Shown here in pieces: positions 1 through 7,515 of a DNA stretch of 26,834 bases. The notes beneath the pieces are model-generated. The model was not told the DNA's origin. It saw only the letters and a list, made by a program, of their open reading frames with translations, and searched no databases. This DNA is from Dysgonamonadaceae bacterium (lineage in GTDB: Bacteria; Bacteroidota; Bacteroidia; Bacteroidales; Azobacteroidaceae), in contig JAIRMF010000117.1 of assembly GCA_031258895.1 (NCBI GenBank), forward strand, positions 1 through 26,834, read 5' to 3'. Each line of letters begins with the position of its first letter. Within the stretch, counting starts at the first letter, position 1. The position numbers and the translations under genes were made by a program.

Positions 1-109
1 CTTGAGAGACATATGTGCGCACTTGAACTGTTTATGTGCGCACTTGGGCGGCATATGTGCGCACTTGGGCAGCATATGTGCGCACTTGAACTGTTTATGT
101 GCGCACTTG
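1..109. repeat. Perfect 21-bp tandem repeat with palindromic GTGCGCAC core
   Basis: Five copies of the 14-base core TATGTGCGCACTTG start at 12, 33, 54, 75 and 96, exactly 21 bp apart. The CTTG at 1-4 is the end of a sixth copy in the same phase, so the array continues past the window edge. The 7-base spacers are AACTGTT (26-32 and 89-95) and GGCGGCA or GGCAGCA (47-53 and 68-74). Each core contains the 8-bp palindrome GTGCGCAC. Because the period is seven codons, the array is open on both strands: one plus frame reads (I/L)CAHL plus two residues, and the minus strand reads KCAH plus three. I see no gene that clearly uses it. It lies just downstream of the terminator of the mutase operon. Confidence 0.93.
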
Positions 110-123
110 AATGAAGCAGGTTT

Positions 124-157
124 AAAAAAAAACGCCCCGCCGGCAACCGGCAGAGCG
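124..157 (-). terminator. Intrinsic terminator of the galM-mutase operon
   Basis: Read on the minus strand, 157-133 folds into an 11-bp stem (CGC, three pairs including two G-U, then GCCGG/CCGGC) closed by a TTG loop. It is followed directly by nine T (132-124). It lies 30 bases after the stop codon of the mutase gene, so it should end that transcript just before the 21-bp repeat array. Confidence 0.85.
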
Positions 158-186
158 CTAAAATCGTCCCAAAATAACAACGCGTC

Positions 187-1938
187 TTATATCCCCAAAG
201 ATTTTTTGACCGCCTCAAACTTCTTTTCGGCGGCAAGTTCGGCAGCGGCAAGCCCCTCCCGAGAATCTACCCTGCCGCGAACCTCAACGTAAAACTTGAT
301 CTTCGGCTCGGTGCCCGACGGACGGACAGATACCTTCGTGCCATCCTCAGAGAAATACTGCAAAACGTTCGAGGTGGTCGGCATGTCCAATGTGAAAGTC
401 TCGTTTTCAATAAGGTCAAATGCAGTCAGTTTCTTGAAGTCGTAAACCAACACAACTTTCGACCCGGCAAGCTCCGAGATACCGTTTAAACGATAATTTT
501 TCATCATAGACTCAATCTCTTCAGCACCCGAACGACCCTCTTTAATCACCGAAACCCCCCATTCCTTCGAAAAACCGTACTCTACATAAATATCCTGCAA
601 AAGCCGATACAAAGTCCGACCGCCGTCAGCCGCCCAAGCCGCAATTTCAGACAGCAACATGCAGCCGGAAACAGCATCCTTGTCACGTACAAAATCCTCC
701 ACAAGAAAACCGTAACTCTCCTCGCCGCCGCCGATATATGTCTCCTTATCTTCCTTCTCACGAATGATCGCCGCAATCCACTTGAACCCAGTGTAACAGT
801 TGTAAAGCTTAACTTTATGCCGATCGGCAATAGCTTTCACAAGCTCCGTCGAAACTATCGTCTTGACAACATACTCGCCCCCCTTCAACAAACCAAGTTC
901 CTTCCGGCGGACAATAAGATAATAAAGGTAAATCAAAAGCGTCTGATTGCCGTTCAAAAGTACAAACCGTCCGTCGTCATCCTTAACCGCCAAGCCCACA
1001 CGGTCAGCGTCCGGGTCGGAAGCCAGCACAATATCGGCGTCAGTCTCAACAGCCCTCTTAATAGCCATCTCAAAAGCCGCCGCCTCTTCGGGATTCGGCA
1101 GCGCAACGGTCGGAAAATCCCCGCTAACGACGTCCTGTTCGGGGACATGTATAACGTTCGTGAAACCAAGTGCAGACAAAGCCCTCGGAATCAAAGTAAC
1201 GCCCGTGCCGTGTATAGGAGTGTAAACGATTTTTATGTCTCGCCGGCGCTCTATTGCATCCGGAGAAAGCGAAAGTGCCAGCAAATCGCCGATATATCTG
1301 TCATCCATCTCCTCATCGAGAAAATAAATCAGCTCCGGCTTACCGCAGAAGTTCACATCTCCAATCGAAGAAATATTATTCATCTCCGCAAAAATATTGC
1401 GGTCGTGCGGAGCGACAACCTGTGCGCCGTCATTCCAGTAAACTTTATACCCGTTATACTCCTTTGGATTGTGCGAGGCGGTAATCATAACCCCGGCCTG
1501 ACAACCGAGACAGCGAACAGCGTAACTTACCTCCGGCGTCGGACGTAAGTCCGAAAAAAGAAACGTCTTTATGCCGTTGGCGGAAAAAATATCGGCCACC
1601 GCCTCGGCAAACATAACACTGTTGTTCCGGCAGTCGTACCCGACAACAACACTGATTTCCGAAAGAGACGAAAATTCCTTCAATAAATAATTAACTAATC
1701 CCTGCGTCGCAATACCGACCGTATAACGGTTCATCCGGTTAGACCCAACGCCCATCACGCCGCGCAAACCGCCCGTACCGAAGTCCAGATTCCTGTAAAA
1801 AGCGTCCGCAAGCTCCTCCGCTAAATCCTCAGAATCAAGAAGCGTCTGCACCCGACTGCGAGTCTCGTCGTCATAATCCTCCGAGAGCCACTTCTCAGCC
1901 CTGTTCCTTACCCTCTGCAATAAAATTTCGTCCGCCAT
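187..1938 (-). CDS. Phosphoglucomutase/phosphomannomutase family (alpha-D-phosphohexomutase)
   Basis: A cytosolic enzyme of 583 aa that should interconvert hexose 6-phosphate and hexose 1-phosphate, the entry point to nucleotide-sugar and glycogen metabolism. All four family signatures are visible: the catalytic phosphoserine loop TASHNP (Ser155), the metal-binding DPDADR at 308-313, the sugar-recognition GGEESYG at 404-410, and the phosphate-binding RPSGTEPK near 539-546. The length matches the long phosphohexomutases common in Bacteroidales. It starts 3 bases after the galM stop, so the two are surely cotranscribed, and an intrinsic terminator follows it. Whether it prefers glucose or mannose phosphate cannot be read from the sequence. 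It could supply sugar 1-phosphates to the polysaccharide locus in this window, but that link is inference. Confidence 0.93.
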   Translation of the reverse strand: MADEILLQRVRNRAEKWLSEDYDDETRSRVQTLLDSEDLAEELADAFYRNLDFGTGGLRGVMGVGSNRMNRYTVGIATQGLVNYLLKEFSSLSEISVVVGYDCRNNSVMFAEAVADIFSANGIKTFLFSDLRPTPEVSYAVRCLGCQAGVMITASHNPKEYNGYKVYWNDGAQVVAPHDRNIFAEMNNISSIGDVNFCGKPELIYFLDEEMDDRYIGDLLALSLSPDAIERRRDIKIVYTPIHGTGVTLIPRALSALGFTNVIHVPEQDVVSGDFPTVALPNPEEAAAFEMAIKRAVETDADIVLASDPDADRVGLAVKDDDGRFVLLNGNQTLLIYLYYLIVRRKELGLLKGGEYVVKTIVSTELVKAIADRHKVKLYNCYTGFKWIAAIIREKEDKETYIGGGEESYGFLVEDFVRDKDAVSGCMLLSEIAAWAADGGRTLYRLLQDIYVEYGFSKEWGVSVIKEGRSGAEEIESMMKNYRLNGISELAGSKVVLVYDFKKLTAFDLIENETFTLDMPTTSNVLQYFSEDGTKVSVRPSGTEPKIKFYVEVRGRVDSREGLAAAELAAEKKFEAVKKSLGI

Positions 1939-1941
1939 AGC

Positions 1942-3105
1942 CTAATCGTTAACTGTAAACTTATATATTGTGGTCGTACGGTAAGTCTCGCCGGGATATA
2001 TCTCCGTATTTGGGAAGTGGCGGATGTTAGGCGAGTTCGGAAAATGCTGAGTTTCCAAACACAAAGCCGCACGGCGCTCATACGAAATACCATTTTTACC
2101 GATGTTCGTTCCGTCCAAAAAATTACCGGAGTAAAATTGAATCCCCGGTTCGGTAGTGTAAACCTCCATCCCGATACCGGTCGAAGGACACGAAACCTTT
2201 GCAGCCAAAGTATTAATATTGCCCGAATTGTTAAGCACATAGTTGTGGTCGTACCCCTTACCGAACTTAATAGCCTCGAAAGAAACATCCTCAATGCGTT
2301 CCCCGATAACGGTCGGAGCAGTAAAGTCAAGCGGCGTACCCTTCACTTTATCTATCTTGCCGGTCGGGATGAGTTCGATGTTGGTCGGGGTGTAGGCGTC
2401 GGCATTAATATAGAGAATATGGTCGAGAATTGTGTTCTTCGGATCACCGGAGAGGTTAAAATACGAGTGATTGGTAAGGTTGCAAACAGAAGTTACGTTC
2501 GTCTCGGCCTTATAGTCGATCCTCAACTCATTATCTTTGGAAACGGAATAAGTAACCGTAACCAGCATCTCGCCCGGAAAACCCTCCTCCATATTCGCAG
2601 ACTTATACTTACAGACAAGCGTATCGCCGCTCGGCTGCTCTATATTGAAATATCGGGCATGAAAGCCCCTCGGCCCCCCGTGTAGCGTGTTCTTTGCGTT
2701 ATCGTTGGGACGAAGTTTGTTGTATGTAGCGTTGTTCCGGAGAGTCATCGTCGCATTCTCAATCCGGTTGCCGTACCGCCCGATTATTGCGCCGAAATTG
2801 GTGGAAACGGCATACCGCTCATAATCTTTTGCATTATCAAACCCAAGAACTACATCCCGAAAACCACCGTCTTTATCCGGTACCCATATCGACACTATCC
2901 TGCCCCCGATATTTGTCACCGCAACCTCCATCCCCAACTCATTCCTGATCGTATAGAGGCCCATAATACGACCGTCGTCGGACGTCGCTTGGAATTTTGC
3001 CGAGCTCAGTCTCGCCGACGCCGTAATCCGCGCGTCTTTTTTATCCCCGCAGGACACAATCATAAACGCCGCCATGATTAAAATAAAATTTACTGCTTTC
3101 ATCAT
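1942..3105 (-). CDS. galM: Aldose 1-epimerase (galactose mutarotase), predicted lipoprotein
   Basis: Interconverts alpha and beta anomers of aldoses such as galactose or glucose. The 387-aa product shows the family's key residues: His142 in LHGG, His213 in TNHSYFNLSG (catalytic acid), Asp286 in YDHNYVL and Glu351 in LETQHFPNSPN (catalytic base). The N-terminus is a lipoprotein signal: a hydrophobic stretch at 6-18 and a lipobox ending in Cys19. The enzyme should therefore be anchored in a membrane facing the periplasm or surface, not cytosolic as in E. coli. It is the first gene of a two-gene operon with the mutase. A TACCTTTG -7 element lies 23 bases upstream of the start. Its likely role is handling sugars released by polysaccharide breakdown, which is inferred. 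Confidence 0.93.
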   Translation of the reverse strand: MMKAVNFILIMAAFMIVSCGDKKDARITASARLSSAKFQATSDDGRIMGLYTIRNELGMEVAVTNIGGRIVSIWVPDKDGGFRDVVLGFDNAKDYERYAVSTNFGAIIGRYGNRIENATMTLRNNATYNKLRPNDNAKNTLHGGPRGFHARYFNIEQPSGDTLVCKYKSANMEEGFPGEMLVTVTYSVSKDNELRIDYKAETNVTSVCNLTNHSYFNLSGDPKNTILDHILYINADAYTPTNIELIPTGKIDKVKGTPLDFTAPTVIGERIEDVSFEAIKFGKGYDHNYVLNNSGNINTLAAKVSCPSTGIGMEVYTTEPGIQFYSGNFLDGTNIGKNGISYERRAALCLETQHFPNSPNIRHFPNTEIYPGETYRTTTIYKFTVND

Positions 3106-3127
3106 ATAATAAAATTAATTAGTCTGA

Positions 3128-3135
3128 CAAAGGTA
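3128..3135 (-). promoter_or_regulatory. Predicted promoter (-7 element) of galM-mutase operon
   Basis: On the minus strand TACCTTTG matches the Bacteroidota sigma-ABfr -7 consensus TAnnTTTG. It sits 23 bases upstream of the galM ATG, giving a short leader. I do not see a good TTTG box 19-21 bp further upstream; that stretch is the T-rich tail of the preceding terminator. Confidence 0.55.
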
Positions 3136-3152
3136 CTGTATTTTCAATTAAG

Positions 3153-3184
3153 TAAAAAATAAAAGAGTCCCGCCCGGTGCGGAA
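3153..3184 (-). terminator. Probable terminator of hisG-clpP-clpX
   Basis: On the minus strand 3184-3168 can form a 6-bp stem TTCCGC/GCGGGA (one G-U pair) with a five-base loop. CTCTTTTATTTTTT follows. It lies about 110 bases after the clpX stop and just before the galM promoter. The stem is short, so this is a moderate call. Confidence 0.5.
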
Positions 3185-3293
3185 AACAGCAACTTAACCG
3201 TTCCACACTCGGCAAAACCCGGTAATATGGCGAAAATAACCCGAACCGCAGCAACAGCAGTCCCGACGTCGTTATAGTCAGGTGAATCGTTAA

Positions 3294-4523
3294 TTACACT
3301 GCCGCGGCAAGAAAGAAAGTTTTGGACTTCTCTAACTTCGCCTGTGCATATTGCTTGTCAACGACAAGAACGCTGTTGCCGGAAGACGGATATTCGTACA
3401 TGGCGTCAATCAAAATGTCCTCAGTAATCGAACGTAGCCCGCGAGCGCCAAGCTTATACTCAATAGCCTTGTCAACAATGTAGTCCAATGCATCGTCGGT
3501 TATCGTCAATTCGATCCTGTCCATCTCAAAAAGCTTCCTGTATTGCCTGACAATAGAATTCTTCGGCTCGGAAAGAATCCTGCGTAACGCATCCCTGTCC
3601 AAGGGCCGTAAATACGTCAAAACAGGAAGACGACCTATGATCTCCGGAATAAGACCAAATGACTTCAAATCCTGAGGCTGTATGTACTGTAACATGTCTG
3701 TGCGATCAATGTGGAGAGTGTTGCGTATCGCAGTGTAACCGACAACCTGAGTGTTCATCCGTTGCGAAATGTGCCGCTCTATACCGTCAAACGCACCCCC
3801 ACAAATAAACAAAATGTTCTTAGTATCAACCGCAACAAGCTTCTGCTCAGGATGCTTGCGACCACCCTGAGGCGGTACGTTCACAATAGACCCCTCCAAT
3901 AACTTTAATAAACCCTGCTGAACCCCCTCCCCACTTACATCACGGGTAATCGAAGGATTGTCCCCCTTACGAGCTATCTTGTCTATCTCATCTATGAAAA
4001 CAATGCCACGCTCCGCCTGCTTGACGTCATAATCGGCAACCTGCAACAACCTGCTCAAAATGCTCTCAATGTCCTCCCCAACATAACCCGCCTCAGTCAA
4101 AACAGTGGCGTCAACAACCGCAAACGGAACATTCAGTAAACGTGCAATAGTCCTTGCCAATAACGTCTTGCCGGTACCCGTAGCGCCAACCATGATAATG
4201 TTGGACTTCTCAATCTCCACATCATCAGTCACGTTCTGCGTCAAACGTTTATAATGGTTGTACACCGACACCGACAGGTAACGTTTGGCGTCCTCCTGGC
4301 CGATAACATAACAGTCGAGAAACTCCTTTATCGCGCGAGGAGACGGTATATCCTTCATCGAAATGACTCCGGCAGCATTGCGCTCAAGACGTTTCGTCTC
4401 CAAAATAACATCATTAGCCCTGCATGCACAATCATCACAAATGAAAGCGTCAATGCCGCTCAACAATAACTTCACATCTCCACGACCGCGCCCGCAAAAA
4501 TTGCACCTGTCCCCCTTAGCCAT
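3294..4523 (-). CDS. clpX: ATP-dependent Clp protease ATP-binding subunit ClpX
   Basis: AAA+ unfoldase that recognises tagged or damaged cytosolic proteins and feeds them to ClpP. It has 409 aa, close to the 424 of E. coli ClpX. The N-terminal zinc domain has Cys7, Cys10, Cys29 and Cys32. Walker A is GATGTGKT (113-120), Walker B VFIDEIDK (175-182), the pore loop GYVGE (146-150), the RKH loop at 222-224, and sensor-2 GARGLRSI (359-366). The ClpP-docking IGF loop appears as VGY (261-263), which I believe is usual in this phylum. Its ATG overlaps the clpP stop by 8 bases (ATGGCTAA), which suggests translational coupling and stoichiometric production. It is the last gene of the hisG-clpP-clpX unit. 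Confidence 0.98.
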   Translation of the reverse strand: MAKGDRCNFCGRGRGDVKLLLSGIDAFICDDCACRANDVILETKRLERNAAGVISMKDIPSPRAIKEFLDCYVIGQEDAKRYLSVSVYNHYKRLTQNVTDDVEIEKSNIIMVGATGTGKTLLARTIARLLNVPFAVVDATVLTEAGYVGEDIESILSRLLQVADYDVKQAERGIVFIDEIDKIARKGDNPSITRDVSGEGVQQGLLKLLEGSIVNVPPQGGRKHPEQKLVAVDTKNILFICGGAFDGIERHISQRMNTQVVGYTAIRNTLHIDRTDMLQYIQPQDLKSFGLIPEIIGRLPVLTYLRPLDRDALRRILSEPKNSIVRQYRKLFEMDRIELTITDDALDYIVDKAIEYKLGARGLRSITEDILIDAMYEYPSSGNSVLVVDKQYAQAKLEKSKTFFLAAAV

Positions 4524-5190
4524 TAGTCTTCCTCGTCAAAACTTCATCAATCATCCCGTATTCCTTAGCCTCCTTCGCCGTCATCCAAAAATCACGGTCG
4601 CCATCCCTGACAACCTTCTCATAATCCTGCCCCGAATGCTCCGAAATAATCCCATAAATCTCCTCCTTGATCTTCATGATCTCACGAGCAGTAATCTCTA
4701 TGTCGGACGCCTGACCCTGAACCCCTCCTAACGGCTGGTGAATCATCACACGCGAATGCGTCAAAGCCGTGCGCTTGCCCTTCGTCCCGGATACAAGCAA
4801 AACGGCAGCCATAGAGGCAGCCATACCGGTACATGCAGTGTGAATGTCGCTGCTGATATACTGCATAGTGTCATAAATGCCGTAACCGGCGTAAACAGAC
4901 CCGCCAGGAGAATTGATGTAAAGGTAAATGTCCTTGCCACGATCCGACGAGTCCAGGTAAAGTAGCTGCGCCTGAATAACATTCGCCGTGTAATCGTCAA
5001 TCTGAGTGCCAAGAAATATAATCCTGTCCATCATCAAACGCGAAAAAACATCCATCTGAGCAACATTCAACTGCCGCTCCTCAATTATCGTCGGCGATAC
5101 ATAACTGCTAATCACCGAAGAGTACCGGCTAAGCCCAAGAGAACCTATACCCATATGGCCGGTCGCATACTTCTCAAAATCATTCATCAT
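4516..5190 (-). CDS. clpP: ATP-dependent Clp protease proteolytic subunit ClpP
   Basis: Serine peptidase that forms the tetradecameric degradation chamber used by ClpX. The product has 224 aa with an N-terminal extension of about 25 residues before the conserved core, probably removed as a propeptide. The catalytic triad is visible: Ser126 in GMAAS, His151 in MIHQPLGG, and Asp200 aligned to the E. coli triad aspartate in DRDFW. The start has two tandem ATG codons (5190 and 5187) and the first is used here. It follows hisG after 26 bases and overlaps clpX by 8. The trigger factor gene tig, which precedes clpP in many bacteria, is absent; hisG takes that position. Confidence 0.98.
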   Translation of the reverse strand: MMNDFEKYATGHMGIGSLGLSRYSSVISSYVSPTIIEERQLNVAQMDVFSRLMMDRIIFLGTQIDDYTANVIQAQLLYLDSSDRGKDIYLYINSPGGSVYAGYGIYDTMQYISSDIHTACTGMAASMAAVLLVSGTKGKRTALTHSRVMIHQPLGGVQGQASDIEITAREIMKIKEEIYGIISEHSGQDYEKVVRDGDRDFWMTAKEAKEYGMIDEVLTRKTNG

Positions 5191-5216
5191 AATAATAACT
5201 GTTAATATATTTTGTC

Positions 5217-6071
5217 CTACAAAATCATCTTCTCTATCGGAATAACCAAAATACCCTCAGCCCCCATAGCCTTCAAACGACCTATCACCGACCAAAAACT
5301 GCTGTCATCAATCACAGAATGTACCGAACTCCAACCACTCTGAGCCAAAGGCAACACAGTCGGACTCCGCATCCCAGGCAAAATCCCAAAAATGTCTCCA
5401 AGCCTCTCGTTCGGCGCATTCAATAAAATATACTTCTTGTTCTCCGCCGCTCGTACCGCATCAATGCGGAAAACGAGCTCGTCCAAAATGCCCCTCTTAA
5501 CACCATGCAAACCACCATTAGCAATGAGTAACGCCTCCGAACGCATGACAACTTCAACCTCACGCAAGTGATTAACAGCAAGAGTATTGCCGGAACTTAC
5601 TATATCAAATATAGCGTCCGCAAGACCTATGCCGGGGGCAATCTCAACAGAACCGCTGATAACATGAACATCTGCGCAAATAGAATTCTCTTCCAAAAAC
5701 CTCGTAAGAATCCCCGGATACGACGTCGCTACCTTCTTCCCCTCAAACCAACTGACGCCATAATAATCTATCTCCTTGGGAACAGCAAGCGATAAACGAC
5801 ACCGACTAAAACCCAAACGCTTGACCGTCTCAACTTCCTGCCTACTCTCCACAAGCTCATTCTCCCCAATAATGCCCGCGTCGGCAACCCCATCAGCAAC
5901 CGCCTTCGGAATGTCATCATCGCGCAAAAACAAAACCTCAACAGGGAAAGACTTCGCACCCACAAGCAGAGTCCGCCTTGACGAAGAAAGCTTAATCCCC
6001 GCCTCCTCCAACAAAACCATACACTCATCGAAAAGACGCCCTTTCGACTGTATCGCAACCCTTAATAGCAT
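5217..6071 (-). CDS. hisG: ATP phosphoribosyltransferase, long form (HisG)
   Basis: Catalyses the first committed step of histidine biosynthesis: ATP plus PRPP gives N1-(5-phosphoribosyl)-ATP. The 284-aa length includes the C-terminal PII-like regulatory domain (about residues 210-284), so this is the hexameric, histidine-inhibited form that does not need HisZ. The PRPP-binding loop reads DIVSSGNTL at 156-164. A well-formed Bacteroidota promoter lies directly upstream, giving a leader of roughly 15 bases, with no room for an attenuator after it. The other his genes are not nearby; instead clpP follows after 26 bases. The linkage of histidine entry enzyme and Clp protease is unusual. Confidence 0.96.
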   Translation of the reverse strand: MLLRVAIQSKGRLFDECMVLLEEAGIKLSSSRRTLLVGAKSFPVEVLFLRDDDIPKAVADGVADAGIIGENELVESRQEVETVKRLGFSRCRLSLAVPKEIDYYGVSWFEGKKVATSYPGILTRFLEENSICADVHVISGSVEIAPGIGLADAIFDIVSSGNTLAVNHLREVEVVMRSEALLIANGGLHGVKRGILDELVFRIDAVRAAENKKYILLNAPNERLGDIFGILPGMRSPTVLPLAQSGWSSVHSVIDDSSFWSVIGRLKAMGAEGILVIPIEKMIL

Positions 6072-6092
6072 AGTGATAAAAATTTAGAGACG

Positions 6093-6124
6093 CAAAATTA
6101 CAAACAATAATCGAATAAGGCAAA
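6093..6124 (-). promoter_or_regulatory. Promoter of hisG-clpP-clpX
   Basis: On the minus strand TTTG (6124-6121), a 20-bp spacer and TAATTTTG (6100-6093) match the Bacteroidota -33/-7 consensus TTTG-N19-21-TAnnTTTG. Transcription should begin near 6086, about 15 bases before the hisG ATG. Confidence 0.8.
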
Positions 6125-6145
6125 CGAAAGTCCTACTCCTTAGCC

Positions 6146-6208
6146 CCTGTGAATACGAAACAGGAAAGACGATACCCGTCGTTCGGTATAGTAAACCGAA
6201 TGTCGGGT
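6146..6208. repeat. Two inverted repeats between the polysaccharide operon and hisG
   Basis: The larger one (6174-6208) has arms ACCCG...TTCGGT and ACCGAA...CGGGT around a 7-base centre. It can form about 13 pairs with one mismatch. A smaller one, CCTGT/ACAGG, spans 6146-6164 with a 9-base loop. Neither is followed by a T run on the minus strand, so they are not classical intrinsic terminators. They could still end the polysaccharide transcript or serve as an operator about 50 bp upstream of the hisG -33 box. Close by, CCTAAAAT occurs twice 10 bp apart (6212 and 6222). Confidence 0.6.
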
Positions 6209-6263
6209 CGACCTAAAATGGCCTAAAATTAAATTTGAAGATGGAAAAATAACCGCAATCCAA

Positions 6264-7502
6264 TTAACCTCTGTCTGTCAGAATAGTCTCATATAGCAAA
6301 ATTACCTGCTCGGCTTTACGTTCCCAAGATAACTCCTCCTGCCTCCTCAAAGAGTTAATAGACATGGTTTTCAATATACTGCGATTGTGGTAAAGGTATT
6401 GTATTTGTTCAGCAAAATCCGCTACCGACTGCTTAGGATTACTAATACCGATCTTTATCCCAATACTCCCGTCAACAACATGTCCCATGCCGTTGATGTC
6501 AAAGCATAGTATCGGCGTGCAACACGATATGGCCTCGAGAACAACAGTGGATGTGTCCTCGCTCACACTGGTGAAAAAAAATAATTGCGAGCGTTGCATC
6601 TCCTGCATAACCTCATGATGTGGGCGGTTACCGTGCCACACAACCTGACCGTCAATGTTCAACTCCCTTGCAAGGCGTTGTACGGCAACTATCTGTCGTT
6701 TGTTCCCCGAACCAAAGACGTCAAGTACAATATTGTCGTTGCCTGTGGCCGCAATCGCCCTCAATGCCAAAGGTAATTGTTTGCGGAAATCGAATTTGCC
6801 GGCCCAGAGGATATGAAAACACGGATCGTGGAAACGGTCTGCGTCATTGTCTCTATTGATAAAGCATCCTGTCTCGGGAATAGTTACGGATTCAGCTTTA
6901 TGGTATTCCTTTATCGCTCGATAAGTGTCAGGAATCGCACTGATAAGTAACGCCGCGCTTCCGAGTGCCATACAGACGCGTCGATCAAAACGTAGCTGTA
7001 AAGAATTTAGCATGTTCTTCAACCGGTAAAAGACCTGCTGTTCAAGTCTCGCGCCTTGCAGGTAGGCTACAGGAAACATCTTTATGCCTCCGATCGGTCC
7101 CCAGACAAAGGGTATATCTTTGATTTTCCAGAGATAGCCCGGTTCTCGAAAACCTATCATATTTAGCTGGTGAATAATGTCTATCCGGTTAGACGCAACA
7201 ATTTTGCAGGCAATGGTGAGAGTTTTTTGCTGCCATTTCCGGTAGTAACGATAGAAGCGCCAGTCTCCTTGATTCCAACACATACGCCTGACTTTATCGG
7301 AAACAGGATTGTAATGGAAGTGCATGTTCTTCCCCTCAGGCAAAGAGAGTAGCGCGGCCTCTATCTGACTCTTAAATTCGCCTTCGGTAATGATGTGCAA
7401 TTTACACCGGCGGGCAAGATACCGACACCAATTCCATGCCATCCCCGGTTCGCTCCCTGTGTCGGGAGAACAAGCGTATGCGTTAACCAGTATTGTCAGC
7501 AT
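6264..7502 (-). CDS. Glycosyltransferase family 4 protein
   Basis: A 412-aa GT-B fold enzyme, probably a retaining transferase adding one sugar from a nucleotide-sugar donor to the lipid-linked repeat unit on the inner face of the cytoplasmic membrane. The N-terminal domain begins with a beta strand and SEPGMAWNW. The donor-binding C-terminal domain starts near ILWAGKFDFRKQ (231-242), where Arg240 and Lys241 fit the phosphate-binding pair. The E-x7-E motif is Glu315 and Glu323 (EDTSTVVLE). It is the last gene of the polysaccharide operon, 13 bases after the preceding transferase. Donor and acceptor sugars cannot be read from the sequence. Confidence 0.9.
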   Translation of the reverse strand: MLTILVNAYACSPDTGSEPGMAWNWCRYLARRCKLHIITEGEFKSQIEAALLSLPEGKNMHFHYNPVSDKVRRMCWNQGDWRFYRYYRKWQQKTLTIACKIVASNRIDIIHQLNMIGFREPGYLWKIKDIPFVWGPIGGIKMFPVAYLQGARLEQQVFYRLKNMLNSLQLRFDRRVCMALGSAALLISAIPDTYRAIKEYHKAESVTIPETGCFINRDNDADRFHDPCFHILWAGKFDFRKQLPLALRAIAATGNDNIVLDVFGSGNKRQIVAVQRLARELNIDGQVVWHGNRPHHEVMQEMQRSQLFFFTSVSEDTSTVVLEAISCCTPILCFDINGMGHVVDGSIGIKIGISNPKQSVADFAEQIQYLYHNRSILKTMSINSLRRQEELSWERKAEQVILLYETILTDRG

Positions 7503-7515
7503 GTTATTACGTTAT

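Noticed and set aside
1..109. CRISPR array
   Set aside because: The repeat unit is too short, spacers are 7 bases and recur, and no cas genes are present.
2..292. Plus-strand 96-codon frame through the 21-bp repeats
   Set aside because: It runs through an intrinsic terminator and into the antisense of the mutase C-terminus, so it is probably not a gene; the repeat part is reported as a repeat.
817..1548. 243-codon plus-strand frame opposite the mutase gene
   Set aside because: The mutase on the other strand has all catalytic motifs; this frame is a composition shadow.
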